Positions 26,255 to 37,707 of a stretch of DNA of 64,000 nucleotides are shown here, piece by piece (the first letter of the stretch is position 1; each line of letters starts with the position of its first letter). This stretch comes from Morella rubra (taxonomy: Eukaryota > Streptophyta > Magnoliopsida > Fagales > Myricaceae): the NCBI GenBank assembly GCA_003952965.2, contig RXIC02000029.1, positions 145,356 through 209,355 on the forward strand, read 5' to 3'. The notes beneath the pieces are model-generated. The model was not told the DNA's origin. It did not search any database and saw nothing but the letters and a program-made list of their open reading frames with translations. The position numbers were made by a program, and so were the translations under genes.

Positions 26255-27504
26255 TCAATCATCTATGGAAAGTTGGTCTTCCTCTTCATTAGCATCAGTT
26301 ACTTAGTACTTCTTGAGGTTGCCACATACATTACATTCCATCACTTCAGATAGAGTGGCATCGGGGTTAAAAGGAGCCAGTATGCCCCCGTAGTTTTCTC
26401 TATCGCACATGTATCTGAGAAAGAAATAGGTGTGATGGAAATCCTCATCCCTTTTTCCTTGAGATGATTCCATGATTTGGTCATTTAGGTCCTTATCTAT
26501 CACTTTGTCGTCCTCCTCAGCAATATCGTCATCATCAAACCAATTGGCTTCAACCTTGCATCGATCACAATAACAAGTGAAGCCATAGTCCTGCATCAAC
26601 CTTATCTATCTGCTAGCATAATTCTCGTTAACCAGAAAATAGTTCAAGCAGATCTCCCTGCCATGCAGAACATCATGAATCATGCGAACAATGATGTCAA
26701 TATTGTTTTGCTGGTTGAGGGCGGGTGTCAACGTAATCAAAATGGCAGGCATTGGGAAGGCAGTCGTGGTTGAAGAAAGAGGCATTCAGGTAGATATCGT
26801 AAGCTCGGACGGAATATTGGCCATCGTAGTGGGAAGAGAAAGGCTCCATAAGCCCGAAGGCATTGAGCTTATCCTTGGCTAGCAATGCCGCTGTGAATTC
26901 CACCGAGAATCCCTGAAGAGCTTGAAGAGGAGGCGGGCAAAGAGAGGCGATGAGAGACTGCAGGAATTGGGTAGCGGGGGTTTCAGTGGCGTCAGGGGTT
27001 CCCTCAAGATAAAGAAGAATCTAGAATTTGGCCGAGGAGGCAACGGCAAGATGATAGGCGGCCACCAGGAAACGGGCCTGCACCTAGCGTTCTAAGGGTT
27101 ATCCAAGCAGGAGAGTGGGGCAATCTCGGAGACGGGAAAGGGCTTGGCACACCGAAGTGAGTGTGGGACGAGGTGGGCGCAGCAGATAAGCAATTTTGGC
27201 TACAGAAAACATGATGGTTGGAACAAGAGGAGCAAGGCACTAGTGAGGTTGAGCAATAAGTAGAAAAGGACGACGATGGTAGGGTTTTGAAGCACATGGC
27301 ACAATACCTATTGGCCATGAAGGGGTAAGAGGAAGAAGAGGAGGACCAGTTGATCAAAGGGAAAGCAGAGTAAAGGAGGACAGAAGAGTCTCTGAGGACA
27401 ACTTGACCCGCCCTCAGTGGCTGGGACGCCACCAGACCCCTTCCTCTCCTTTCAATCTCGGCCACTCTAAGTAACCCACTGGTCTCAGCAGCCGCAACCG
27501 ACAT
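26255..27504 (-). pseudogene. SMYD/ASHR2-type SET-domain gene, decayed
   Basis: Intact members are SET-domain proteins of the SMYD type, several of which methylate lysines. The intronless reading runs from MSVAAAETSGLLRVAEIERRG at 27504. It contains the start of SET (GRGLVASQPLRAGQVVLRD), a MYND-like cysteine cluster (CAMC, CSSC, FCSQNC), the SET core (ASFFNHDCLPNACHFDYVDT) and the post-SET CYCDRC. Frame is lost after HTHF near 27165. In the frame giving CQALSRLRDCP there are stops at LLLG*, LER*VQARF and AKF*ILLYL. A further shift follows PQPAKQ near 26695, ASR*IRLMQDYGF has a stop, and KKY*VTDANEEED has another near 26303. At the VQARF, ILLYL and IRLMQ sites the stop is TAG where CAG (Gln) is likely. 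At least six lesions make this non-functional. The ASHR2 assignment is from memory of the family. Confidence 0.85.
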
Positions 27505-28256
27505 TTTTCTCCGTTTTTTCGTAAAGTCTCAATAGTTTTACCGCTCAGTAGGGTTTTTCGAATACCCAATTCTCCTTCTCGTCCTTTTCACATCTTAAAT
27601 TTTAGATATACGCCAACACTGCTCGACATTGCGGCGGTATGCGGTGTTTATTGGCCAGTTTTGAGCCCTATAGAATTCCTAGATTGTTCGAAAATGGATG
27701 TTTTTGAGAACAAACAGTTTATCACAGATTGAAACCAACTCGAGTTTATAGATTAGGAGAATAAGAAAAAATCCTCCAAGTGCTTAGATTCGACCATCCA
27801 CTAGTCTGACACAAGCCCAATTGCTTTAGTTACTTTCTTTATTTCTTTTAATCCTCGCCTTCTTATTCTTTTTGGCTCAATTGCTTGATGTTAGCCAAAA
27901 GGTAAAATTAGATAAATGCTTACCATAAGACCCAGTCTCTACAACACATTTCATGCCATCTATGCATAACTCAGTTGTGCTCAAAACCAAAGGTCAATTC
28001 CAACACTGAACTTATTGTTTGTAGCCAAACATTGGCAAGAAGACATTGGTAAGAAGACGTTGGCAAGAAGGTGTATTGGTTTACATAATTGAAACGATAC
28101 TGATATATGAAATGATTAAACTAACAGGACACAGACAGAGTTATCATTAAACATATTTAACAAAAAACATATCAGATTGCTCGAACAGAAAGGTCTTGGT
28201 AGAATTTTCTCATTGTGTTAATTTATTCCATCTCATATGGTCTGATAGCAGCATCA
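27505..28256. other. Intergenic between SET pseudogene and NDUFA2
   Basis: Probable promoter remnant of the SET gene plus the 3' flank of the B8 gene. A small minisatellite of three 14-bp ACATTGGCAAGAAG-like units lies near 28025-28070. Nothing else was recognised. Confidence 0.45.
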
Positions 28257-30218
28257 TCAAGCTTTAAGAGTCGCCCCCGCCTTTACGAGGTCTTCGAGTC
28301 CCTTCAAGATTTGAGCCTCAGTCAATCCTTCCAAACGAACGCCCTTCTCGACACCCATGTCTGTAGGACAAACAAAGGTTAGGTACATGAACCTAATGCA
28401 CACAATTCAAGTTCAAAACCAATGGACCAATGGAAGACCAGGAATTAAACTTTCATTAATGGTCATAGGGCAAAACGGGGCAACAATTTTGCTTCTTTTT
28501 TTTTTGGTTGAGGGGGGTTAATAGATGAATGTCATCAAGCGCAGATCAAAGATTAGGTTTGCCATTGCTGGAAATGTTAATAGATGAATGTCATTGAGTG
28601 CAGATCCAACATTAGTTGGCCCTCAGCCTCAATGGCATCCTAGTTTCAAAGAACCACACTGTTAGGAGCAAAAAGACTCTCCTCTACAGATATCAATATC
28701 TTTTGTATCTAGTATAGGGCATCAGGAAGGAGCAAGTGCAGGACAGATGTTACCTATTGCCCAAAATAGTTTTAGGAGGAGAAGATACACTATTCATTGT
28801 CAAAAACTTAATCTTAAATTTATCATTTGCCACATTTAATGCGTGCCAACCCAATTGACAGACCAACTACAATCAGTCAATTTAAGACACTGCAAGCAAA
28901 TACTAGGTTGAATGGCTATGTCCTCCATCCTATTTTCTTTTATTGCTAAGTTTACATTAAGAAACCATCCTTCATCCATTAGTTTCATTAGAGGAACAAG
29001 AAACATGCAACTTATTTATGGATTTGTTGCTAAACTTTATCTATTAAAAAACAGAACCTTGGGCATTAATTTGACACATCACTTGGAACCACTGAAACCA
29101 TCAAAACAAACATATTAGATGGAGTTATTGAAAACAACTATGGAAAGTGGAAGTCCAAGTAAGTAAAATGAATTCCACGAAAAGCGAAAAAAGATATTCC
29201 CCACAAATCTTTGATCATCAACGAATCATGAGAAAGGGAGAAAGAGTAAAAGGAACAAGAAAACTCATAAATGAAAACAGAGGGGGCAAATAAAATCCCA
29301 GAAAGAGCTAGAAAATCCAAGGGTTGTAGTCATAGCCTCACTGCCGTATCCTCAATATTTCAGAGTCTCTCTTTTTCACTCAATAACCTCCATTCTCACA
29401 TAAAACTCTCTCTCTTTCTCAAAAAGGGCAGAGGTCATAAAACTCTCTCTCTCTCTGCAAATAGACAATGGAGGGCCATTTCTCCCATCAAAGGTTTCTT
29501 GATGAAAACCCAATATTTCAGAGTCTTCCACTAAACATAAATCTCCGAAGCACCTCCATTCTTACATAACAAAATATTTCAACCCCAAAAACCTTATAAA
29601 TTCGTTACACTGTGGAAATGCATTTGGACTTGGAGGATCACAATGTATTTCATGGTATATTGGAATATAGAGCAAAGCACACTGGTTCTAAATATTGTGA
29701 AGGTGAGGAAACTGAGTGAGACTACTCATAATTTGTGGGTAGTCAAAGAAACTCGTAATATATTACTATAATTGTTTTCATTAAAACAATTACAAACATC
29801 TAGTCGTTTCATCCTGGACACCGTCATGACATGAATAGGAAACGGAGACAGAGAGAGTAAAAGAAAAGGAGATACCGTATCTAGCCCATAGCTGGGGCTC
29901 GATCCCACTGCATTCACGAATCAAGATTGAGAATTTAGGTTCAGTGTCTTTAGATCCTTGTAATTCTTCTTCACAAACGCTCTTTCAGAAATTCAAAACG
30001 ATAGACAGATTAGAAGCATATTGCCCCAGATATATAAGAGAAAAGCTTTTTGAATTCTCAGTAGTGATTAAAAATGAAATAAAAATTAATATCGCAAACA
30101 TATAAGAAAAAATACTGGTAGAAATGAAGAACCTAGTGGTCGAGCTCGCAGGGGATGATTGACATAGAAGGATCCGAAGCTCCTTCATATTCCGGGATAG
30201 CTAACCTTTCCACGCCAT
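28257..30218 (-). pseudogene. NADH dehydrogenase (complex I) B8 subunit, NDUFA2-like, with two disabling changes
   Basis: NDUFA2/B8 is a small thioredoxin-fold accessory subunit of the mitochondrial complex I matrix arm. Exons in transcript order: 30218-30133, 29981-29876, 28360-28257. The three-exon layout and motifs are those of plant B8: MKELRILLCQSSPASSTTR, NYKDLKTLN, ILIRECSGIEPQLWARY and MGVEKGVRLEGLTEAQILKGLEDLV. Lesions: the first exon reads MAWKG then TAG (30203-30201), where relatives probably have Gln. Exon 2 is one base short at about 29938-29942, where AACCTAAA stands in place of an expected AACCCTAAA. Initiation at the downstream ATG (30188) could bypass the stop but not the frameshift. 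Splice sites appear intact, which suggests recent loss, or sequencing error. This position matches the Arabidopsis gene order. Confidence 0.82.
28505..28620. repeat. Tandem duplication (about 53 bp) in NDUFA2-like intron 2
   Basis: GTTAATAGATGAATGTCAT occurs twice about 53 bases apart, each copy followed by a GCAGATC-containing segment. Intronic. Confidence 0.7.
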
Positions 30219-31500
30219 TCTTCTGCTCTCTCTCTCGCACCTTCACCCTGTCCTTTTTCCTATGAGTCACTCTTTTTTCAGATTTTCTCACCAGTTCCAA
30301 ACACAAAGGTGGAGTGAACCAGAAGGTGGGGTGAGCCAAGGCCCATCATTTTGCCCAAAACATCATGTCTCGAGGCTGATGGACCGCGAAACTCATATAA
30401 GCATCTAAGGTCAAGGCCCATGGTTAAGGAAACGCAGGTTGGTCTAAGAGCCTAGGAGGTCGGGGAAAAGGATTCAACCAGACGAGTTAAATCCAAATGG
30501 CTTCAGACGGATGGTTAAGATTAAATTTCAATACATCGAAGGACACATGAGCATGTCATCTCAATTAATGGAGAGATTCTTATCCGAACTGACCCATGAC
30601 TCAACGCACCTCATCTGAACCCATCTAGATCGAATCCTTTCATATAATTCTAGGACTATAAAACTATGCTACGTCAACAAAGTATAAAAACATCAAGCAT
30701 GGCTATGTTTGTTTTTTGTTTTTTAAAAAATATTTTTTTGTAATGATTAAGAACAAAATTTTAGATATTTTTTTTGGTGCATTTTATTAGAATGATGGAC
30801 CCATATAATAGATGTTTTAGGAAGATAAAATTTTTGAAATTTATGTAATGTTTGTTTATGAAATTTGTTTAAATTTTTTTTTTTTTAAGTTTAAATTTCT
30901 AACAGGAAATATCAAAAATTCAAAAATTTCACACAAATTTAACACATTTTCACAGCAACTTCAATATTTTTTTATTAAAAAAAACTACATCAATCTTCTC
31001 TCATCTTAATTTTTAATCAAACCATTACTTTTTCATTAAAAATTTCATACTCTTTTTTAAAAACTTTAATAAAAAATATTTGTCCAACCAAATATTTTTA
31101 AAATTTTTCAACAATTATTTTTTACAAATCATATAAAAAATCAAACTCTCAAAATTTTCTTCTACAAATTCAACATTCTTAAAAATTTTACTTCTCAAAG
31201 CCATAACAATTGGAGAATGTGAAAGTAGAATATATATTTGGTAAAAAGGATTTATATAATAGGAGTTTTTATGAGTTTTTTAAAAGTATTTTTTATTTAT
31301 TTTAATGTTTTTTTTTTACAGAAATTAAGACTAATAATTAAATAGAAGATTTTATTTAAGATTAAAATATTTGTTGAGTGAAAAAAATTATATTTAGATT
31401 AAAAAACATTTTTAAAATACATCTGACTATGTAAAGCTCAAGGCCCACGGTTAGGGAAAGGGCCGAACGGGTGGTCGGGCTAGGAGTCTAAGGACAGTAA
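30219..31500. other. Intergenic, A/T-rich, with a repeated 45-bp segment
   Basis: Upstream of the NDUFA2-like gene. The segment containing CAAGGCCCATGGTTAAGG (about 30412) has a diverged direct copy containing CAAGGCCCACGGTTAGGG near 31440. The ~1 kb between them is A/T-rich and non-coding, possibly an eroded insertion. Confidence 0.45.
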
Positions 31501-32985
31501 AAGCGCATTATTATATTACTGCTTCTGAGGCACGGAAGACACACGCGAACCGCCTTCAGGTCTCAATTCCTTTGATCTTTCAAGCTATTACTGTTATTGA
31601 ATTGTTAGATTTTTCATAGGCGTCTGTACTTTTTCTTCTTTTGAATCATCAGCTGTCTGTTATTCCTTTGCCTGTTTGACGGTTGAGAGCGTCTAAAGCC
31701 TTCGATTCGCTCTCTTTGGTACTTTGTCCGCAGAATTATAGGTTTTTTCGTTATTCATTCTGTCTCTGTATTCTTTTTCTTATTTTTCGTGAGTATAATG
31801 ATTCCAGTATGTTATTTATCACTGATTTGCTATTGGTTTTATCTGATTATATAATCATGCGATTACCTGATCTATGCTTGTCTTGGGTTTTAATTTAATT
31901 TTTAATTATCATATCTTTTTTTCTCTCTCTTTTTGTTTGCCCTCAAATTTTAGGTAGAAGGTTTCAACTGTTTTTCTCGCTCTTCTAAATAATAATAATG
32001 AGCATAATTTCCGTCTTAAAAATGGGCATAGACATCCATATCAATTGCAGTTATTTAACTGTCATATAAAGTCCATAATTTGTTTTTGCTTTTTTTGTGG
32101 TTGTTTCATTCTTGAGCTTTTTACTGAAGACATAGTTAATAGGAAAATCAAATTTATTCTCCCAGGCAGGGTATATGAAGTTAGCATTTTATTGGATCTG
32201 GAATATCGATTTTTACTAAGATTATGCTCTGCTTGGGTCATTCCATTATGGTTTTGTTCGTTTGACGGGATTTTTCTTTATTCTGTCGGTATTGAACTCC
32301 ACTGAAAAGCATATTTATTTACTTAGATTGTCTGGGTGACCTCATCTAAATGATCAAGATTTTTTCATTGGTTGGGAACCTTCCTATAGATGTACAACAA
32401 ACACAAGTGATATTTGCTTATCAGAACTGTCCGTATCAAATTCAAGTTGTATCTTATATCATGTTCTCAATTTATGTGAGATATTATACTCATTGTTGTA
32501 TTCAAAGTGGCATTCAATATATATATATGAATGTATGTACATAACAGGAAGATTGTTGATGGGGTGAAGTGGTTGGCATGATAGTCTTGCATCAAGACCA
32601 ATGGTGCCTTTTGGAATCATTGTGTTGGATATGTGCCTATTCTTAAGTAAATATACTATGGTTGAGTGGGATGAGATATTTGTTTTGTAACTCCATTGAA
32701 GGCATGCTTGATGCAAACAGAGTAATTTCTGTTAAAAAAACAGACTCCATACCCCAGAATGTCTTACGTAAAGTAGTTAATACCATACCAAATTATACTA
32801 CATGATCGTTGTGGTAACTTTGTGAGTCTTGTATCTTGTGACTCTGCAATTGGGAACTCATCATCCAAGTTTTGACTCCAAGCCTATTGCCCCCTCAGTT
32901 CTTTTGTCCTGAAATAAAATGAGTTGATTTTTATACTGTTTTTGCAGGTAATCAACTAATCTTTTGTGTCGACTAATATCTCAAG
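31501..32985 (+). other. eRF1 5' region with probable leader intron
   Basis: An acceptor TTTTTGCAG ends at 32947, about 38 bases before the eRF1 start codon. A leader exon probably lies in the 31500-31700 region, but several GT donors are possible and none was fixed. No other gene is supported here. Confidence 0.5.
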
Positions 32986-34299
32986 ATGGCAGATGGTCAT
33001 GAGACTGATAAGAACATTGAGATTTGGAAGATCAAGAAATTGATCAAAGCACTGGAAGCTGCTAGAGGCAATGGAACAAGCATGATTTCTCTTATCATGC
33101 CTCCACGGGATCAAATATCCCGTGTTACTAAGATGTTGGGTGATGAATTTGGAACTGCTTCAAACATTAAAAGCAGGGTGAATCGCCAGTCTGTGCTTGG
33201 TGCAATTACATCTGCACAGCAGAGACTTAAGCTTTACAACAAGGTTCCTCCCAACGGGCTTGTGCTCTACACTGGAACAATTGTTACTGAAGATGGGAAG
33301 GAGAAGAAAGTCACAATTGATTTTGAGCCTTTCAGGCCAATTAATGCATCCCTTTACCTTTGTGACAACAAGTTTCATACTGAAGCTCTAAATGAACTTC
33401 TAGAATCTGATGACAAGTTTGGTTTTATCGTCATGGATGGTAATGGGACCCTTTTTGGGACTTTAAGTGGTAATACAAGAGAGGTTCTTCATAAATTTAG
33501 CGTTGACCTTCCAAAGAAACATGGAAGAGGAGGGCAATCAGCTCTACGTTTTGCTCGTCTTAGAATGGAGAAGCGTCATAACTATGTAAGGAAGACAGCG
33601 GAGCTTGCTACTCAATTTTACATCAATCCTAGCACCAGCCAGCCCAATGTTTCAGGATTAATATTGGCTGGGTCAGCTGACTTCAAAACCGAGCTCAGTC
33701 AGTCAGACATGTTTGATCCCCGTCTTCAGGCCAAAATACTGAATGTGGTAGATGTCTCTTATGGAGGGGAGAATGGTTTTAATCAGGCAATTGAGCTGTC
33801 CTCAGAGATATTGTCCAATGTGAAGTTTATTCAGGAGAAGCGCTTGATAGGAAAATACTTCGAGGAGATTAGCCAGGATACTGGGAAATATGTTTTTGGT
33901 GTGGATGATACATTGAAAGCTTTGGAGATGGGCGCTGTTGAGATCCTTATTGTGTGGGAAAATCTGGATATGAACAGGTATGTGTTGAAGAATGTCACTA
34001 CCGGTGAGCTTATCATAAAGCACTTGAATAAGGAACAGGAGGCAGATCAGAGTAACTTCCGTGATTCTGCTAGTTCTGTGGAATTAGAGGTTCAGGAAAA
34101 GACATCTCTGCTGGAGTGGTTTGCTACCGAATATAAGAAGTTTGGTTGCACACTTGAGTTTGTCACCAACAAATCCCAAGAGGGGTCTCAGTTCTGCAGA
34201 GGTTTTGGTGGGATTGGGGGAATACTTCGCTACCAGCTTGATATGAGATCACTTGATGAGCTTTCTGATGATGGTGAAATTTATGATGACATCGAATAG
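32986..34299 (+). CDS. ERF1: Eukaryotic peptide chain release factor subunit 1
   Basis: Recognises all three stop codons in the ribosomal A site and, with eRF3, triggers release of the finished peptide. The coding sequence is a single exon of 437 residues, the full family length. Key motifs: TASNIKS with NIKS at about residues 60-63 and YLCDNKF at 124-130, both stop-codon recognition elements of the N domain; GRGGQ with GGQ at 182-184, the peptidyl-tRNA hydrolysis loop of the M domain; and an acidic C-terminus ([14 protein letters not shown]) in the eRF3-binding domain. No disruption was seen. The leader seems to be interrupted by an intron. Confidence 0.97.
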   Translation: MADGHETDKNIEIWKIKKLIKALEAARGNGTSMISLIMPPRDQISRVTKMLGDEFGTASNIKSRVNRQSVLGAITSAQQRLKLYNKVPPNGLVLYTGTIVTEDGKEKKVTIDFEPFRPINASLYLCDNKFHTEALNELLESDDKFGFIVMDGNGTLFGTLSGNTREVLHKFSVDLPKKHGRGGQSALRFARLRMEKRHNYVRKTAELATQFYINPSTSQPNVSGLILAGSADFKTELSQSDMFDPRLQAKILNVVDVSYGGENGFNQAIELSSEILSNVKFIQEKRLIGKYFEEISQDTGKYVFGVDDTLKALEMGAVEILIVWENLDMNRYVLKNVTTGELIIKHLNKEQEADQSNFRDSASSVELEVQEKTSLLEWFATEYKKFGCTLEFVTNKSQEGSQFCRGFGGIGGILRYQLDMRSLDELSDDGEIYDDIE

Positions 34300-34324
34300 C
34301 AATCAATCAACTCTTTCTCAGTTC

Positions 34325-34645
34325 TGGTGCAGGAGAACTGCATAAAAAGGCCTGCATCAGCGCTCGGCATACTCGATATCTCAAATGCCGCTGCCGCTCA
34401 AGTTGCATCTCAAAAACTTTTGAAGAATGTGGATCAGGTTTTAATATCTTTTCTTTCTTTTTGTTATTTCCATGTCTTCTCTCTCTCTCTCTCTGCTTTT
34501 TTCTTCTTTCTTGGCTATCTATCCTCACGGATTTGTCTATCGATCATTCTTGCTTGAAGGAGATCACTCAGTTTCAGTCCAACAAGCTTGATTCGTTGAT
34601 TTCATCTCAGTTTGGATTGGAGCAGCTGGGTAGATCTATTCAGGT
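34325..34645 (+). other. Two exon-like segments of unknown identity downstream of eRF1
   Basis: A GTGCAG acceptor (ending near 34333) opens a frame reading ENCIKRPASALGILDISNAA and KLLKNVDQ, ending at a GT donor near 34438. After about 120 bases a TTGAAG acceptor opens EITQFQSNKLDSLISSQFG and LEQLGRSIQ, followed by GTGAAG. The two join in frame and look like internal exons, but I do not recognise the family and found no matching first exon. They could belong to an alternative 3' end of eRF1 or be a fragment of another gene. Confidence 0.4.
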
Positions 34646-34699
34646 GAAGACTAATCTCCTTTACTTGGCATCTCTGCTGCTTCGAGGGATTCATGTGAA

Positions 34700-35940
34700 G
34701 TAGCCTCTATTTCTGAATAAAAATTTGGTGGTTGACCAATGAAGATTTTCAAAGACCCCGCAGTTGTCTTCTTCAACTTGAGAACTCCTAGCTTGTGGTT
34801 CTGCTGGAGATTGCTATCTGTTTATGTATGGAGTCTATTCTATTATATGCCTTTCTAGTTTATGTTCGTTTTCCTGTTGCTTATGTTTTCTAAGTCCGAG
34901 ACCCATTAGCAATCATGTTTGGTGGATATCCTTGGCGGGACATATCCAGACTCCCATATTAGAATAAAGTGATATCCTTATTATCTATCTGTTAAGTGAA
35001 GTTGTTTCCCAACTCTGGATGGATGGGCTGCAGATTTGGTCCTTCACTTCCCTTCTACCATCTTAGCCATGAGAAATTGAAGGGCCTGAAGCTGCTTTTG
35101 CAAATGCTGCGGTCTTTGCCAGCGTCCGGTCTCGTGGAACCAGTTTCATTCAGTAGATTAAAAAGCAAGATTTATGTACTCAAAGCCGTTTCTTCCCCTC
35201 CATGCTGAATTGTTCTTTAAAAAGAAGTTTATCAGTGGAAAAAGTATAAAACACAAAAAGCAAAACAAGACAAAAAAAAAAAAAAAAAACCATAAAAGTT
35301 TTCTCAGTTCATTTGATCCATCGGTCATATTTGAAACATTAATATTCTTTTTAAAAAAAAAAAAAAAAATCAAAGTTTTCTAAAGAAAATAACTAAATTT
35401 GCAAATTTTGATAAAACAAAATTTTTACCTTTTCAAATTTTAAAATACTCACCGATTCATTTTGTCCACATTTTTTAAAATAAATTATAAAAAATTAAAT
35501 CTTTTACTAAATATAAAAAACATAATCAACTTATTCTATCTATATGTTTTTTTATATAAATTCTAATAAATTTTAAATCTCATTTAAAAAATCTTATAAA
35601 TTTACTTGACTTTATTTTTTTTTTTCAAACTTCAATAAAAATCATTTTTTACTAAATATAAAAAAATCTTTATATAAATTCATTATCTACACTTTTTTCA
35701 CACATATAAATAAAATTTAATTGATATTATCTATATTGTCTCAAAAACTCCAATAAAACTTAATCTCATATCAAATAATCTTCAAATTTTCAATAAACTT
35801 TCCACGAACTTTCATAAAAATAACAAGCTACAATTGAAAATTACAATATAGTTTGTGAAAAGATCAAGTTAGAGATAGTTAATTTCTTTTACAAAATAAA
35901 ATGCAATATAAGAGTTAGAATCGAGATAGTTAACTCGCAT
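34700..35940. other. Intergenic, A/T-rich, no gene supported
   Basis: Probable eRF1 3' region, then two poly-A tracts (about 35272-35289 and 35352-35369) and a long A/T-rich stretch to about 35830. Open frames here are Lys/Phe low complexity. Confidence 0.5.
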
Positions 35941-35983
35941 ACATACCGTGGTTAACTGAAACCCGACTGCGGCTAAAGGGTGG

Positions 35984-35998
35984 TAGGGTTAGGGTTTT
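35984..35998. promoter_or_regulatory. Telo-box (reverse orientation) upstream of RPL10
   Basis: TAGGGTTAGGGTTTT, a doubled telomere-like motif, lies about 1 kb upstream of the RPL10 start codon but close to the likely leader exon (donor GCGG/GTAACC near 36136). Telo-boxes are characteristic of plant ribosomal-protein promoters. Confidence 0.7.
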
Positions 35999-35999
35999 G

Positions 36000-37021
36000 G
36001 AGTGGAAGAAGATGTCACAATGACAGTATAAAAAGAAGCGGCATGCTGTGGAGTCAGTTAGATCGAAGTGGTCGACCCATTCCTCTTATCTCCATCTTCG
36101 CGACTCCTAGTCCGAAACAGCTCGTTCACATCGCGGGTAACCAACTATTTGCTTTCTGTATTGCGTTTCTGTTGTTCTTCTCTCCTTGAACATCCGTGTC
36201 CCAAGGAAATGGTCTGATTTGTTTTAGGTTTTACGCTACGTTCAGTGTGTTTTATTCTACAGATGAATCGTGTAGATGTTCTTGTTGACTTAATGTTATT
36301 CACTTGTGAGAGTTTCTGGTCGTACTCTGTAGGTCGTACTCTGTAGATCTAGAAACAATTCGAGTTTTTATTGAGAGATAATTAGATTTTCGAGTTCACA
36401 CGGCTTGGAACGAGATGTGTTTTGACAAAGAAGACCTGTCATCTCATAGGTCATACTGAAGATATAAATTTGCTAGAAAATCAGCTGATATCCACTCGGT
36501 ATAATTCGGCTGTTTATAAATTTTATAATTAAGCAATGGTTCGATTTTACCAATTAAAATGGAGAGTGCATCTTTCTTTTGGAACAAGAGCCTGTAAAAT
36601 TTGCCCCATCTGCATTTATATCTTCCAAATGATATTGATCCCTTCTTTTCTTTTGCTCTTTTAAGCCCGTTTCTTTTTAGGTCTCTGTTTGTCCTAGGCT
36701 TTAATGTTTTATTTCTATTTTTTGTACCTATGCGTCCTCCATTTTGAACTTTCTTTTTGTTCTTCTGAGAGTGGTGTTGTGTGTTTTTCTGGTAGAGTAA
36801 TGCAATGGCCTCTGTTGATCTGTCAAATTTTTCAACAATCTATTGTTGGTTTCTGGAATTTTTCTCCCAATGATTGAATTGATATAAATCAGTTTCAGCC
36901 TTGTCTGAATGCGATTGTTGAAAACTAATCTTCAGTTCTGAGGGAGCATACTTACCTGTATAAGTAACATTCGGATCTGCTTACAGCCCTCTCCCTCATT
37001 AAACCTTTCTCCTTTTGACAG
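36000..37021 (+). other. RPL10 leader exon and 5' UTR intron
   Basis: A T-rich intron-like region ends with the acceptor TTTTGACAG at 37021, eleven bases before the RPL10 ATG. A plausible donor is GTAACC at 36137. Long leader introns are common in plant ribosomal-protein genes. No other gene was seen. Confidence 0.6.
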
Positions 37022-37032
37022 AGGCAGGCACA

Positions 37033-37707
37033 ATGGGTCGAAGACCAGCAAGGTGTTACCGGCAGATTAAGAATAAGCCATATCCAAAATCTAGATACTG
37101 TAGGGGTGTTCCTGATCCTAAGATCAGGATTTATGATGTGGGTATGAAAAAGAAAGGAGTTGATGAATTTCCGTTCTGTGTCCATCTAGTCTCCTGGGAG
37201 AAAGAGAATGTTACCAGTGAAGCCCTAGAAGCTGCACGTATTGCATGTAACAAGTACATGGCAAAGTTTGCAGGAAAAGATGCATTCCACCTGCGAGTTA
37301 GAGTCCATCCCTTCCATGTCCTGCGTATCAACAAGATGCTCTCTTGTGCTGGAGCAGATAGGCTCCAAACTGGTATGCGTGGTGCCTTTGGGAAGCCCCA
37401 AGGGACCTGCGCAAGGGTAAGTATTGGTCAGGTATTGCTGTCTGTTCGATGCAAAGAATCAAATGGCACCCATGCCCAGGAAGCCCTCAGAAGGGCCAAA
37501 TTCAAGTTTCCTGGACGACAGAAGATCATTGTCAGTCGCAAATGGGGTTTCACTAAGTTCAACCGGGTAGATTATCTCAAGTGGAAACAGGAGAACAGGA
37601 TTTCACCAGATGGAGTGAATGCTAAGCTTCTAGGATGCCATGGGCCCCTTGCTCAGAGGCGACCTGGGAAGGCTTTCTTGAGTGCAGCACTGAAATCCGA
37701 CGCTTGA
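37033..37707 (+). CDS. RPL10: 60S ribosomal protein L10 (uL16)
   Basis: Cytosolic large-subunit protein located near the A and P sites, needed for final maturation of the 60S particle; in Arabidopsis RPL10A is also a downstream target of the NIK1 receptor kinase. The coding sequence is uninterrupted, 224 residues. The start is [20 protein letters not shown]; the in-frame ATG at 37015 is upstream of the splice acceptor and is rejected. Family blocks [31 protein letters not shown] and [11 protein letters not shown] are present, and the C-terminus AALKSDA is plant-like. A telo-box marks the promoter. Confidence 0.97.
   Translation: MGRRPARCYRQIKNKPYPKSRYCRGVPDPKIRIYDVGMKKKGVDEFPFCVHLVSWEKENVTSEALEAARIACNKYMAKFAGKDAFHLRVRVHPFHVLRINKMLSCAGADRLQTGMRGAFGKPQGTCARVSIGQVLLSVRCKESNGTHAQEALRRAKFKFPGRQKIIVSRKWGFTKFNRVDYLKWKQENRISPDGVNAKLLGCHGPLAQRRPGKAFLSAALKSDA

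Noticed and set aside
35170-35390. Possible retrocopy with poly-A tail
   Set aside because: Two long A tracts are present, but no upstream coding match and no flanking duplication were found.
37015-37032. In-frame ATG upstream of RPL10
   Set aside because: It precedes a strong splice acceptor (TTTTGACAG) and is outside the conserved [10 protein letters not shown] start.
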